A stretch of DNA of 64,000 nucleotides from an uncultured Muribaculaceae bacterium (GCA_910583525.1 CAJTXL010000007.1:1-64000), one strand, 5' to 3'; counted from the stretch's first letter, positions 52,730 to 64,000 are shown. The notes: generated by a model from the sequence alone, not told the origin. Made by a program: numbers and translations.

Positions 52730-54133
52730 ATGCGACATAATACACCTAAAAAGACCGACACCGGGCGCAGGAGCTTCCTGCGCAATATGGGCATATTCAC
52801 CGCTGCCGGCACTTTGGCCGCATGCGGTGCGAAAACTCCGACAGACGGCGATAATGGCGACGCTAAAAAAGGCGGCATGACCATGCGTGTAAATCCGAAC
52901 AGCGGCGACAGTGTATCGCTGCTCGGCTTCGGGGGCATGCGCTTCCCGACCCTCGGAGCCGCAAACGGCACCGACAACACCACTCTCGACCAGGAGGCCG
53001 TGAACCAATTAATCGACCATGCCCTCGAACATGGCGTGAACTATTTCGACACATCTCCGGCATACTGCAAAGGCCAATCGGAGGCCGCTTTAGGAACGGC
53101 CCTTTCGCGGCATCCGCGAAAAAGCTATTTCATAGCCACGAAACTGTCGAACTTCGATGAAAGCACATGGCCGCACGACAAATCGGTCGGTATGTTCGAG
53201 GCATCGCTCCGAAACCTCAAGACAGACTATATCGACTACCTTCTGCTCCACGGCATAGGCATGGGCGGCATGGCGAATTTCAACGGACGCTACATTGATA
53301 ACGGCGTGCTCGATTTCCTGAAAGAAAAACGCGCCGACGGGACCATACGCAATCTCGGTTTTTCGTACCACGGCGACATCGAGGTCTTCGACCATCTGCT
53401 CGCGATGATGGACAAAGGCGAGATACATTGGGACTTCGCGCAGATACAGATGAACTACATCGACTGGCAGCATGCCAAAGAGATAAATCAGCGCAACACC
53501 GATGCCGAATATCTCTACGGGGAGCTGCATCGGCGCGGCATCCCGGCTGTGGTTATGGAGCCGCTCCTTGGCGGACGCCTCGCGTCAGCGTCGCAACCGA
53601 TAACTCGCAAAATGAAGGAGCGCCGGCCCGACGACTCCGTGGCATCGTGGGCATTCAGGTATGCGGGCACGCCCGAAGGCATACTTACCGTGCTCAGCGG
53701 CATGACGTGCATGGAGCATCTCGAAGACAACCTGAAGACGTTCTCGCCCTTGCAGCCGCTCGATGACGATGAAAATGCGTTTCTGCTCCGCACCGCCGTC
53801 GAAATACTTGAAAACGACACCGTGCCGTGCACGGCTTGCAAATACTGCATGCCATGCCCTTATGGGGTAGATATTCCGGGAGTTTTCGCACACTACAACC
53901 GCTGCATCGAAGAGGACAATCTGCCGCGCGACATTTCAGACCCTCAGTACGCCAAGGCGCGACGTGCATTCCTCTACGGCTACGACCGCTCAGTGCCACG
54001 GCTGCGCCAGGCCGCCCGGTGCATAGGCTGCGGCGCATGCGTGAGCCACTGTCCGCAGAACATAACCATTCCGGCATGGCTCGGCAAAATAAATAGCTAC
54101 ACAGAAAAGTTACGCTCCGAAAACATTGACTGA
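52730..54133 (+). CDS. Aldo/keto reductase with Tat/lipoprotein signal and 4Fe-4S domain
   Basis: 467 aa. The N-terminus has a twin-arginine motif RRSFLRNMG and a lipobox-like LAAC. The aldo/keto reductase barrel runs from about 60 to 360: LGFGGMRFPTL, YFDTSPAYCKGQSEAALG (Asp, Tyr), YIDYLLLHGIG (His). The C-terminal 4Fe-4S section has CTACKYCMPCPYGVDIPG and CIGCGACVSHCPQNITIP. It pairs with the preceding membrane polyferredoxin, so the enzyme probably exchanges electrons across the membrane through its clusters rather than with NADPH alone. Substrate unknown. Confidence 0.9.
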   Translation: MRHNTPKKTDTGRRSFLRNMGIFTAAGTLAACGAKTPTDGDNGDAKKGGMTMRVNPNSGDSVSLLGFGGMRFPTLGAANGTDNTTLDQEAVNQLIDHALEHGVNYFDTSPAYCKGQSEAALGTALSRHPRKSYFIATKLSNFDESTWPHDKSVGMFEASLRNLKTDYIDYLLLHGIGMGGMANFNGRYIDNGVLDFLKEKRADGTIRNLGFSYHGDIEVFDHLLAMMDKGEIHWDFAQIQMNYIDWQHAKEINQRNTDAEYLYGELHRRGIPAVVMEPLLGGRLASASQPITRKMKERRPDDSVASWAFRYAGTPEGILTVLSGMTCMEHLEDNLKTFSPLQPLDDDENAFLLRTAVEILENDTVPCTACKYCMPCPYGVDIPGVFAHYNRCIEEDNLPRDISDPQYAKARRAFLYGYDRSVPRLRQAARCIGCGACVSHCPQNITIPAWLGKINSYTEKLRSENID

Positions 54134-54135
54134 CA

Positions 54136-56319
54136 ATGGCAAGGATAGATCAGGAAACCGTAAACCGTATACTTGATGCAGCCGACATTGTCGAAGTCGT
54201 CAGCGACTTCGTAAAGTTGCGTCGTTCGGGTGCCAACTACAAAGGGCTTTGTCCGTTCCACAACGAACGGACACCGTCGTTCTCGGTCAACAAGGCACGC
54301 AATATCTGCAAATGCTTCAGCTGCGGCAAAGGCGGCTCACCCGTCAACTTCATCATGGAGCACGAGCAGATGTCCTACCAGGAGGCTCTACGCTATCTTG
54401 CTCGGAAGTACAACATCGAGATTGTCGAAAAAGAGCTGTCGGCCGAAGAGCGCCAGGCCGAGAGCGACCGCGAGGCCATGCTTGCCGTGAACGAGTTCGC
54501 GCTGAAGCAATTCAAATACAATCTTCATGAAACGACCGACGGCCGCGACCTCGCTTTGGCTTATTTCCGCCACCGAGGCCTGAACGACGCTATGCTCGAA
54601 CGTTTCCATCTCGGCTATTCGCTCGACCGCCCGTCGGCGCTCATCGACGCGGCCCGAGAAGCCGGATTTCAAGACCGCTATCTGATAGAGACAGGTCTTG
54701 AAGGCGTAAGCGAGCGTGAGGGCAAAAAGTCGACATACGACCGTTTCCGCGGTCGTGTGATGTTCCCCATACACAGCATCTCGGGTCGTGTGGTAGGCTT
54801 CGGAGGACGCACCATGCGCTCCGACAAGAACCTGGCAAAATATGTCAACTCTCCCGAATCGATAATCTACAAGAAAAACCTTGAGCTGTACGGGCTATAT
54901 CAGGCGAAAAACGCCATAGCCAAGCGCGACAAGTGCATACTTGTGGAAGGCTATCTCGATGTCATTTCGATGCACCAGGCCGGTGTCGAGAACGTTGTGG
55001 CATCGTCGGGAACATCGCTGACCGAGGGACAGATAAGAGCCATAAGACGCTTCACCAACAATGTGACGCTTATTTACGACGCCGACGCCGCCGGCATAAA
55101 GGCTTCGCTGCGAGGCATAAACATGCTTTTGGACGAAAAGCTCGACGTGAAAGTGCTGTTACTGCCACCCGGCGACGACCCCGACTCTTTCGCCCAAAGC
55201 CATTCGTCAAGCGAAGTCGAGGCCTATCTTACCGAGAACGAACGCGACATCATCGCCTTCATGACAGAGGTGCTGATGCGCGACATTCCGGCCAACGACC
55301 CGACTGCACGCGCCAAGGCCGTAAATACGATATTGCAGTCGGTGGCGCACGTCGATGACCCGGTGAAACGGCAAGAGTACATATCGCAGTGCTCGCGTAT
55401 GCTCGCCATATCTGAAGAAGTGCTTGTAGCGCAACTCAACATATTTATCACCGGGCGCTACGAAGAAGCCGAAAAGAACCTCAAACGTGAACTTGCGCGC
55501 AACTCTATAGCCGACATCCCCGAAAAAGACGAAGACAAGGCGGAAGAAGCGCCACTGCTCAACCTCAATGCCAACCGTCTGAGGCCGTTCGAGGAAATGC
55601 TTGCGCGCTACCTGGTGCGCTACGGGTTACTATATATATTCGATATCACAAAAGAAGACGGCACAACGATGCCGGCGACAGTCTACGATGTGATAGAAAG
55701 CGAATTGGCTGTCGACAACATGACATTTTCGCATGCTCCTTTCGATGCTGTGTTCAAAGCCGTGGGCGAAATGCGCCGAAACGGCTCATGGGTAGCAGAC
55801 CGCCGCGCCCGTATGGCCGAAATCGAAAACGAGGCATCGGCAAAACTCGAGGAAGCACGCGAGAATATCAGAAAACAAGGCGGCTCTATGAGTCAGATTG
55901 AAAAACTCGAAGCCGAAACCCAGCTGCAGCTACAATCATTCCGTCATCAGGCCATAAACGACTTCGACATGCAGTACGGGCAGAACCGCCTTATAAATTC
56001 GCCCGACGATATTGTGCGCAACACCGCCGTCGAACTGCTTGTCGACCGTTACACTTTGTCTAAAATCTACACACGCCAAGGCGACATAGTTTCAGAGCAA
56101 GACCAGTTGCCGATACTTGTGCCGAGAGCCGTCTACGAACTGCGCAACGCCATAGTATCCGACCTTATAGCCGACCTTACCAAAGAACTGGCCGCACTCC
56201 CCCCAACAGAACCCGACCGTGCCGTAGCCCTGATGAAACAAATCACCGACTACAAAGCATTTCAGAAACAATTGTCAGAAGTGCTCGGCGACCGTATAAT
56301 CCTTCCCAAACAAAGATGA
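54136..56319 (+). CDS. dnaG: DNA primase
   Basis: Makes RNA primers at the replication fork. 727 aa. The N-terminal CHC2 zinc finger has Cys39, His42, Cys60 and Cys63. The RNA polymerase core includes GRVVGFGGRTM. The TOPRIM domain has ILVEGYLDVISMHQ (Glu) and IYDADAAG (DxD). The C-terminal helicase-binding region is longer than in E. coli. Two bases after the aldo/keto reductase stop and 4 bp before neuC. The usual rpsU/rpoD neighbours are not present. Confidence 0.97.
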   Translation: MARIDQETVNRILDAADIVEVVSDFVKLRRSGANYKGLCPFHNERTPSFSVNKARNICKCFSCGKGGSPVNFIMEHEQMSYQEALRYLARKYNIEIVEKELSAEERQAESDREAMLAVNEFALKQFKYNLHETTDGRDLALAYFRHRGLNDAMLERFHLGYSLDRPSALIDAAREAGFQDRYLIETGLEGVSEREGKKSTYDRFRGRVMFPIHSISGRVVGFGGRTMRSDKNLAKYVNSPESIIYKKNLELYGLYQAKNAIAKRDKCILVEGYLDVISMHQAGVENVVASSGTSLTEGQIRAIRRFTNNVTLIYDADAAGIKASLRGINMLLDEKLDVKVLLLPPGDDPDSFAQSHSSSEVEAYLTENERDIIAFMTEVLMRDIPANDPTARAKAVNTILQSVAHVDDPVKRQEYISQCSRMLAISEEVLVAQLNIFITGRYEEAEKNLKRELARNSIADIPEKDEDKAEEAPLLNLNANRLRPFEEMLARYLVRYGLLYIFDITKEDGTTMPATVYDVIESELAVDNMTFSHAPFDAVFKAVGEMRRNGSWVADRRARMAEIENEASAKLEEARENIRKQGGSMSQIEKLEAETQLQLQSFRHQAINDFDMQYGQNRLINSPDDIVRNTAVELLVDRYTLSKIYTRQGDIVSEQDQLPILVPRAVYELRNAIVSDLIADLTKELAALPPTEPDRAVALMKQITDYKAFQKQLSEVLGDRIILPKQR

Positions 56320-56323
56320 CGCA

Positions 56324-57496
56324 ATGAAAAGGAAACTGTGCTTCATCACATCCACACGTGCCGACTGGGGGCTGCTTATGCCTTTGGCAAAAGCCTTGCG
56401 GCAAGACCGGGACATTGAGCTGCAAATCGTTGCGGCGAACATACACCTTGACCCGGCCTACGGCATGACCGTCGATGAAATCACCAATGCCGGGTTCGAT
56501 ATAGACGCACGCGTGCCCATGGCCGTCTGCGGCGATGACGAGGCCTCGCGTGTGAAAGCCATGGCATTGTGCCTCGACGGCATGGCAGAGGCATTTGGCC
56601 AACTGAAACCCGACGCGGCCGTAATTCTCGGAGACCGCTACGAAATGCTCGCAGTAGCATCGGCAGCCACTGTGATGCGCATACCCATCATCCATATCGC
56701 AGGCGGAGAGATTTCGGAGGGAGCCGTCGATGATGCCATCCGTCACGCCATCAGCAAACTATCGACGCTGCACCTCACTGCTACGGAGCCTTACCGCCAA
56801 CGGGTCATTCAGATGGGCGAAGAACCGGCCCGGGTAATCAACACCGGCGCCATAGGCGTGTGGAACGCTTTCAACACCCCGTTGCTCGACGCCGAAGAAC
56901 TCGGCGAACAGCTCGGAATAGACTTCGGTGAGCAAAAAGTCGCCGTGGTCACCTACCATCCGGCAACCAACGACAGCATCGCCACGCCGGGCGAACGCGT
57001 AGCGGCCATGCTTGAAGCCCTCGATAAATACCCTGAACTCTGCACCGTAATCACCTACCCCAATAACGACGCCCACGGAGCGGCCATAATACGTCTGCTC
57101 GAAGCATACCGCGATGCGCACCCCGACCGCGTACGGCTTGTGCGTTCGTTGGGAATGGTCCGCTACCAGTCGCTGCTGAAACTTGCCTCGGCCGTCATAG
57201 GCAATTCATCGAGCGGCATAGTCGAAGCGCCGTCGGCCGGAGTGCCTACCGTCGACATCGGCATACGGCAACGAGGACGCATTGCAGCGCCATCGGTGAT
57301 ACACTGCGGCGACAGTGCCGACGAAATATCCTCGGCCATAGCCAAAGCCCTAAGCCCCGACATGCAGGCCGTGGCGAAAGAACGTAAAAACCCCTACTAT
57401 CAGCCCGACACACTCAGCCGTATGGCCGAATCCGTCAGGCATTTCATGGCCTCGCTGCCCGTCGAGCCTAAAAAATTCTACGACCTGCCATCATGA
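56324..57496 (+). CDS. neuC: UDP-N-acetylglucosamine 2-epimerase, hydrolysing (NeuC/LegG type)
   Basis: 390 aa. It starts MKRKLCFITSTRADWGLL, the NeuC-type opening. Other blocks are ILGDRYEMLAVASAA, HIAGGEISEGAVDDAIRHAISKLS and GNSSSGIVEAPSAGVPTVDIGIRQRGR, which define the hydrolysing class feeding sialic or legionaminic acid synthesis. The product would be ManNAc or a deoxy analogue. ATGA overlap with the next gene. The condensing enzyme NeuB/LegI is not in the window. Confidence 0.9.
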   Translation: MKRKLCFITSTRADWGLLMPLAKALRQDRDIELQIVAANIHLDPAYGMTVDEITNAGFDIDARVPMAVCGDDEASRVKAMALCLDGMAEAFGQLKPDAAVILGDRYEMLAVASAATVMRIPIIHIAGGEISEGAVDDAIRHAISKLSTLHLTATEPYRQRVIQMGEEPARVINTGAIGVWNAFNTPLLDAEELGEQLGIDFGEQKVAVVTYHPATNDSIATPGERVAAMLEALDKYPELCTVITYPNNDAHGAAIIRLLEAYRDAHPDRVRLVRSLGMVRYQSLLKLASAVIGNSSSGIVEAPSAGVPTVDIGIRQRGRIAAPSVIHCGDSADEISSAIAKALSPDMQAVAKERKNPYYQPDTLSRMAESVRHFMASLPVEPKKFYDLPS

Positions 57497-58182
57497 AACC
57501 GCTCTATATAATACCTGCCCGAGGCGGCAGCAAAGGCATACCGCACAAGAACATAAAGGCGCTCGGCGGACGTCCTTTGCTCGCATACACCATTGACGTG
57601 GCCTTGGCCGATGCACGCCGCACCGGCGGCACGATAGTGCTATCGACCGACGACCCCGAAATAGCCGACACCGCACGCGCCCTGGGGCTGACAGTAGAAT
57701 ACATGCGCCCCGAAGCCCTCGGCGGCGACAACATAGGCAGCCGCGAAGTGATGCTCGACGTGCTCGACTGGGCCGACAGCCGCGGCATAGACTACGACTG
57801 CATAGTTCTTTTGCAGCCGACATCTCCGTTCCGCATCCTGTCGGACATAAGCGAGGCCGAGGCACTATACGACGAAACTGTAGATATGGTTACGTCGGTA
57901 TGCCCGTCGGACGCGAACCCCTACTACAACATATTTGAAATAGGCGGCGACGGAAGCATAAAAGTATCCAAAGGCGACGGCCTCTACACCCGACGTCAGG
58001 ACTGTCCGCCGGTCTACCAACAGAACGGCGCCGTCTACGTAATCAATCCGCGTTCGCTACGACAGATGCCTATGGGTGTGTTTGCGAAACGCATACCTTA
58101 TATAATGCCGCAAAGCCGCAGCATAGACCTCGACACCCCGGCCGACTGGGCACGTGCCGAAGCATTAATATCAAAGAAATGA
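57493..58182 (+). CDS. neuA: Acylneuraminate (nonulosonate) cytidylyltransferase
   Basis: 229 aa. Activates a sialic-acid-like sugar as the CMP derivative. The opening LYIIPARGGSKGIPHKNIKALGGRPLL is the CMP-NeuAc synthetase signature. LQPTSPFRILSDISEA and the QNGAVYVINPRSLRQM blocks follow. The specificity (sialic, legionaminic or pseudaminic acid) cannot be read from sequence alone; the PtmE-like neighbour favours legionaminic acid. 4-bp overlaps on both sides. Confidence 0.92.
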   Translation: MKPLYIIPARGGSKGIPHKNIKALGGRPLLAYTIDVALADARRTGGTIVLSTDDPEIADTARALGLTVEYMRPEALGGDNIGSREVMLDVLDWADSRGIDYDCIVLLQPTSPFRILSDISEAEALYDETVDMVTSVCPSDANPYYNIFEIGGDGSIKVSKGDGLYTRRQDCPPVYQQNGAVYVINPRSLRQMPMGVFAKRIPYIMPQSRSIDLDTPADWARAEALISKK

Positions 58183-59240
58183 ATACACGATATACCATAG
58201 GACACGACCGTCCCATAATCGAGGCTCTCGCGAAGCTCAACGAGCTTTCGGGGGGCGCGATGACACTATTTGCAGTCGATGGCGACGGCAAAGTGACCGG
58301 CACCCTGACCGACGGCGACATCAGGCGCGCGCTGATTGCAGGGGCTACGCCCGACAGCCCGGTGCAATCGGCGGCACGGACTTCGTTCCGTTTCGTACGC
58401 AGCGGCGACATAGACGTGGAAGCCCTGCGGCAGTACCGTGAGGCAGGCCTGAGCCTCATTCCGATACTCGATGAAGAGCACCGGCTAAGCGATGTCATCG
58501 ACTTTTCGCGGCAGCGCACTCTGCTGCCCGTCAAAGCCGTCCTCATGGCCGGAGGAAAAGGCGAACGTATGCGTCCGGCAACGCTCACCACTCCAAAGCC
58601 ACTGCTCGAAATAGAAGGAAAGGCTATAATCGACTACAACATAGAAGCTTTGGCCGAATGCGGAGTATCCGATATAACAGTCACTACACGCTATCTTGCC
58701 GAACGCCTCGACGAACATTTCAGCAAGCCCGTTGCAGGCGTCAACGTAAAGACCGTGCGCGAAGACGTGCCCTTGGGCACAATCGGGGCAGTAGCCCTCA
58801 CCGATGTCGCAGAAGCCGACGGCGACACATTGGTGATGAACTCCGACCTTATCACCACCATCTCGTTCGAAGACATGTATCTGACCCACCGCAAGCGCCG
58901 TGCCGACGTAACCATCGCCGCCGTTCCCTATCAGGTGTCAGTGCCCTACGCCATCCTCTCGACCGATGAGAACGAACCGACACAGGTGAAAGGTATAGAG
59001 GAGAAACCTTCGTACTCATACTATGCCAACGCCGGCATATATCTGTTCAGCAACCGACTGCTTCGGATACTCGCCAAGGGCGAACACTGCGACGCCACTG
59101 ACCTGATTGAACGGGCGATAGCATCGGGAATGAAAGTTACATACTACCCTATCAAAGGCACATGGCTCGACGTGGGCTCGCCCGTCGATTTCCGTCAGGC
59201 ATCTGAACTTATGCGACACCACAACGCAATGAACAGTTAA
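58179..59240 (+). CDS. CBS-domain sugar-phosphate nucleotidyltransferase (PtmE-like)
   Basis: 353 aa. The first 120 residues hold a CBS pair (VTGTLTDGDIRRALIAGA; LSLIPILDEEHRLSDVID). The rest is an NTP transferase: VLMAGGKGERMRPATLTTPKPLLEI, VNSDLIT-type block (TLVMNSDLITTI) and YANAGIYLFS. The same fusion is found in Campylobacter PtmE, which makes GDP-glucosamine for legionaminic acid. The specificity here is inferred. Coupled to neuA by an ATGA overlap. Confidence 0.85.
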   Translation: MNTRYTIGHDRPIIEALAKLNELSGGAMTLFAVDGDGKVTGTLTDGDIRRALIAGATPDSPVQSAARTSFRFVRSGDIDVEALRQYREAGLSLIPILDEEHRLSDVIDFSRQRTLLPVKAVLMAGGKGERMRPATLTTPKPLLEIEGKAIIDYNIEALAECGVSDITVTTRYLAERLDEHFSKPVAGVNVKTVREDVPLGTIGAVALTDVAEADGDTLVMNSDLITTISFEDMYLTHRKRRADVTIAAVPYQVSVPYAILSTDENEPTQVKGIEEKPSYSYYANAGIYLFSNRLLRILAKGEHCDATDLIERAIASGMKVTYYPIKGTWLDVGSPVDFRQASELMRHHNAMNS

Positions 59241-59294
59241 GTCGCCAAATCGTTAAAATTACAGACTAACATTACTTTTAGAAGACTTATCAGA

Positions 59295-60554
59295 ATGGCA
59301 GATTCCAACTTCATAGACTACGTCAAAATATTATGCCGCTCAGGCAAAGGGGGCGCCGGTTCTCGGCATTTCTACCGCGCAAAATATGTTCCTAAAGGAG
59401 GCCCTGACGGCGGCGACGGCGGCCGTGGCGGCCATATAATACTTCGCGGCAACCGCAACATGTGGACACTACTTCCGCTCAAATACCGACGCCACATCTT
59501 TGCAGGCAACGGCCAAAGCGGTTCGGGTGGACGCAGTTTCGGCAAAGACGGCGAAGACGTGATTGTCGATGTGCCCTGCGGAACGGTGGTCTTCGATGCC
59601 GAAACAGGAGAATACCTCACCGAAGTAACCGACGACGGCCAGGAAGTGAAGCTCCTCAAAGGCGGCCGCGGCGGTCTCGGAAACTGGCACTTCAAAAGTT
59701 CGACGAACCGCACGCCGCGCTATGCCCAGCCCGGCGAACCGGCCATTGAGCGCTCTGTGATACTCGAACTGAAAATGCTCGCCGACGTAGGTCTTGTCGG
59801 GTTCCCCAATGCCGGAAAATCGACCTTGCTGTCGGCCGTATCGGCAGCTGAACCTAAAATCGCCGACTATCCCTTCACGACAATGGAGCCTCAGCTCGGC
59901 ATAGTGTCCTACCGCGACAACCGCTCTTTCGTCATGGCCGACATACCGGGTATAATCGAAGGCGCGAGCGAAGGCAAAGGCCTGGGGCTGCGCTTCCTGC
60001 GACATATCGAACGAAATGCGGTGCTGCTTTTCATGGTGCCTGCCGATGCCGACGATATTTCCGAAGAATATAAGATATTGCTCAACGAGCTACAGCAATT
60101 TAATCCCCAACTTGTCGACAAACAACGCGTGCTGGCTATATCGAAGTCGGACCTGCTTGACGACGAACTGCGGCAGGAGATTGAAAAGACGCTGCCCGAG
60201 GGCATTCCGCACGTATTCATCTCGGCCGTTACCGGCCAAGGTATCACAGAGCTGAAAGACATGCTCTGGCGTGCCATCACCGACGAGAACAACCGCATCG
60301 ACAGCCCTGAGATAACACACCGTCCGCTCGACGGGCATCACCGCGTGCGCGAAGAAGACGAGTTCATCTTCGAATACACTCCGTCGCCCGATGAAATCGA
60401 CGAAGAGGCCGAAGACCTGCGCAACATAAGCCCCGACACATGGGGCGAAGACATCGATTGGGACGATGCCGACATCAATGAAGACGTTCCTGAAAACGAT
60501 GGAGATGACGACGACGCCTTCCTTTACGAAGCCATCAACGACGACAGGCAATGA
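59295..60554 (+). CDS. obgE: Obg family GTPase
   Basis: Ribosome-associated GTPase in 50S assembly and stress control. 419 aa. The Gly-rich Obg domain (1-160) includes CRSGKGGAGSRHFYRAKYVPKGGPDGGDGGRGG-type repeats. The G domain has GFPNAGKST, DIPGIIEGASEGKGLG, SKSDL and SAVTG. The C-terminal 90 residues are acidic and lack a conserved OCT domain. It follows the nonulosonate genes after 54 bp, where I see no clear promoter, and overlaps prmC by 4 bp. Confidence 0.96.
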   Translation: MADSNFIDYVKILCRSGKGGAGSRHFYRAKYVPKGGPDGGDGGRGGHIILRGNRNMWTLLPLKYRRHIFAGNGQSGSGGRSFGKDGEDVIVDVPCGTVVFDAETGEYLTEVTDDGQEVKLLKGGRGGLGNWHFKSSTNRTPRYAQPGEPAIERSVILELKMLADVGLVGFPNAGKSTLLSAVSAAEPKIADYPFTTMEPQLGIVSYRDNRSFVMADIPGIIEGASEGKGLGLRFLRHIERNAVLLFMVPADADDISEEYKILLNELQQFNPQLVDKQRVLAISKSDLLDDELRQEIEKTLPEGIPHVFISAVTGQGITELKDMLWRAITDENNRIDSPEITHRPLDGHHRVREEDEFIFEYTPSPDEIDEEAEDLRNISPDTWGEDIDWDDADINEDVPENDGDDDDAFLYEAINDDRQ

Positions 60555-61411
60555 GCGTTAGCGTTGCGGACTTTTTCAAAACCGTAAAGTCGCAATTGGC
60601 GTCGGTTCTCGGCTCTGAAGGCGAGGCCGACTCTGCCGCGCGTATACTCTTTGAAGACCTTGCAGGCTACGACCGCAAATACTTGTTCATAAACGGCGAC
60701 CGCGAGATTTCGGAGTATATGCAAGAGCGCATAAACGCCGCCGTGGAAAAAGTCAAGGGTGGCGAACCTGTGCAGTATGCCGTGGGGCACGCACGGTTTA
60801 TGGGCAACGACTTTATGGTGTCGCCTGCCGTACTCATCCCCCGACCTGAGACAGCCGGACTTGTCGATGCCATAGTTGATGATTTCGGCACGCGGCGCGA
60901 CCTCGACGTGCTCGACATAGGCACGGGTTCGGGCTGCATAGCCATATCGTTGGCAAGGGCACTGCCGTTCAGCCACATCAGCGGCTTCGACATCAGTGCC
61001 GATGCACTTACCGTGGCAAAAGAGAACGCCCGCCGCCTTGGGGTTAAAGTCGATTTTGAACAATGCGACATCCTGAGCGCCGAACCTCCGGCATATCCGC
61101 GCTACGACATCATAGCGAGCAATCCGCCATATATATGCGCCTCGGAGAAAGCGGATATGGACGCCCGTGTGCTCGACTATGAACCGTCGACAGCACTCTT
61201 TGTTCCCGACAACGACCCCTTGCTTTTCTACTGCGCCATAGCACGCTATGCCCGTGCCGCGCTGCGACCTGGCGGCGCCCTCTATTTTGAAATCAACTCG
61301 CGTTTTCCCGAGCAGATGCGACGACTTCTCACCAACGAAGGTTTTGCAGACGTTTCCGTCAGCCGGGACTACCGCGGCCTTTACCGATACGCCCGTGCCG
61401 TTTCAATCTAA
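60551..61411 (+). CDS. prmC: Release factor N5-glutamine methyltransferase
   Basis: Methylates the Gln of the GGQ motif in RF1 and RF2. 286 aa. The N-terminal helical domain is followed by a Rossmann methyltransferase with LDIGTGSGCIAISLA (SAM binding) and SNPPYICASEKADM, the NPPY catalytic motif. 'FMGNDFMVSPAVLIPRPET' is the family-specific link. ATGA overlap with obgE. Confidence 0.96.
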   Translation: MSVSVADFFKTVKSQLASVLGSEGEADSAARILFEDLAGYDRKYLFINGDREISEYMQERINAAVEKVKGGEPVQYAVGHARFMGNDFMVSPAVLIPRPETAGLVDAIVDDFGTRRDLDVLDIGTGSGCIAISLARALPFSHISGFDISADALTVAKENARRLGVKVDFEQCDILSAEPPAYPRYDIIASNPPYICASEKADMDARVLDYEPSTALFVPDNDPLLFYCAIARYARAALRPGGALYFEINSRFPEQMRRLLTNEGFADVSVSRDYRGLYRYARAVSI

Positions 61412-61424
61412 AGCAAACCAACCG

Positions 61425-61882
61425 ATGAAACCCGAAGCCGCTTTGATACGGCTTGAAGAGGCATGTGCCCGTTCGGAACGGTGCACATATGAACTGCGGC
61501 AGAAACTGCGCACATGGCGCATCGGAGCAACCGATGCCGACAAAATAATACAATCGCTCATAAAACGGCGCTTTGTCGACGACAGGCGCTATGCCGCCGC
61601 TTTCACTACCGACAAATACCGTTTTCTGCGGTGGGGACGCCGGAAAATCGAAATGGCGCTCAGGCAGAAACATATTGCCGACGACATCATAGCAGACGCA
61701 ATGGAGAGCATAGACGAAGACGAGTATGAAGCGAACCTGCGCTACATACTCGTCCAAAAACTCAGGAGTGCCGCGTCGCCGACGGCCTACGAGACACGGA
61801 TGCGCCTGTTCCGCTTCGCCGCCGCACGCGGCTTCGAATCAACGCTCATCAGAGACGCCATCAGAGACATCTTGGCGAACCG

Positions 61883-61886
<4 letters not shown>
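61425..61886 (+). CDS. recX: RecX-family regulatory protein
   Basis: 153 aa from ATG 61425; the frame is open upstream but that part is within prmC. Three-helix repeats typical of RecX: RLEEACARSERCTYELRQKLRTWRI, IIQSLIKRRFVDDRRYAAAFTTDKYRFLRWGRRKIEMALRQKHI, then a third repeat. It is thought to modulate RecA filaments. recA is not in the window. 13 bp after prmC; its stop overlaps the convergent GH3 stop by 4 bp. Confidence 0.88.

Positions 61887-64000
<2,114 letters not shown>

Overview
The window reads as a chromosomal segment of a Bacteroidales bacterium, probably close to the Muribaculaceae. The evidence is the promoter type (TTG or TTTG, about 20 bp, then TAnnTTTG, with no Shine-Dalgarno sites), lipoproteins with acidic residues after the lipobox Cys, and families typical of Bacteroidetes (DUF4421, DUF3575, fimbrillin-like lipoproteins, DUF5606, DUF5715, two-subunit methylmalonyl-CoA mutase, 4Fe-4S aldo/keto reductase). 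The species assignment is inference. Most of the window is housekeeping sequence. No CRISPR array, insertion sequence, integrase or phage gene is visible.

Layout. 1-1600: tandem tRNA-Asn, efp and an acyl-ACP thioesterase, converging on guaA. 3.2-10.2 kb: a TetR-controlled drug-efflux operon (TetR, TolC-like channel, HlyD-like adaptor, two ABC ATPases, two ABC-2 permeases) resembling the ybhGFSR type. Its genes overlap at their starts and stops, and a 40-bp imperfect direct repeat flanks it. 10.3-15.5 kb: DUF4421 protein, short malic enzyme, a glutaminase homologue that seems to lack its catalytic Ser, a porin and rpmH. 15.7-22.35 kb: a surface-protein operon with a DUF3575 protein (G8 tract in its signal region), a fimbrillin-like lipoprotein in very GC-rich DNA, and two large paralogous lipoproteins with a shared N-terminus and different beta-helix C-termini. 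22.4-26.5 kb: methylmalonyl-CoA mutase subunits, for the succinate/propionate pathway.

26.6-37.1 kb: exonuclease III; an unusual receiver plus PPDK-N protein coupled to a coiled-coil protein ending in a clamp-binding-like QLSLF; threonine synthase; a small unknown protein; an acyltransferase; an omega-amidase-like nitrilase; an MFS exporter; and a convergent PatB/MalY C-S lyase. 37.2-42 kb: DUF5715 protein, a giant AsmA-like protein, a cluster of four hairpins and a DUF5606 protein. 42.2-48.1 kb: a six-gene run, Yip1-like protein, smpB, mutS2, two half-size chromate transporters, folC. 48.2-51.1 kb: hpt, adk and an acyl-CoA ligase. 51.2-61.9 kb: a long co-directional run with a membrane polyferredoxin, a Tat/lipoprotein aldo-keto reductase, dnaG, three nonulosonate (sialic/legionaminic acid) genes, obgE, prmC and recX. 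It converges on a GH3 glycosidase that runs off the right edge.

The points most worth a second look are the QLSLF coiled-coil protein with its PPDK-N partner, the glutaminase-like pseudoenzyme with an HCACCCH motif, the direct repeat around the efflux cassette, the GC-rich, G-tract-bearing surface operon, and the hairpin cluster at 41.4-41.5 kb.
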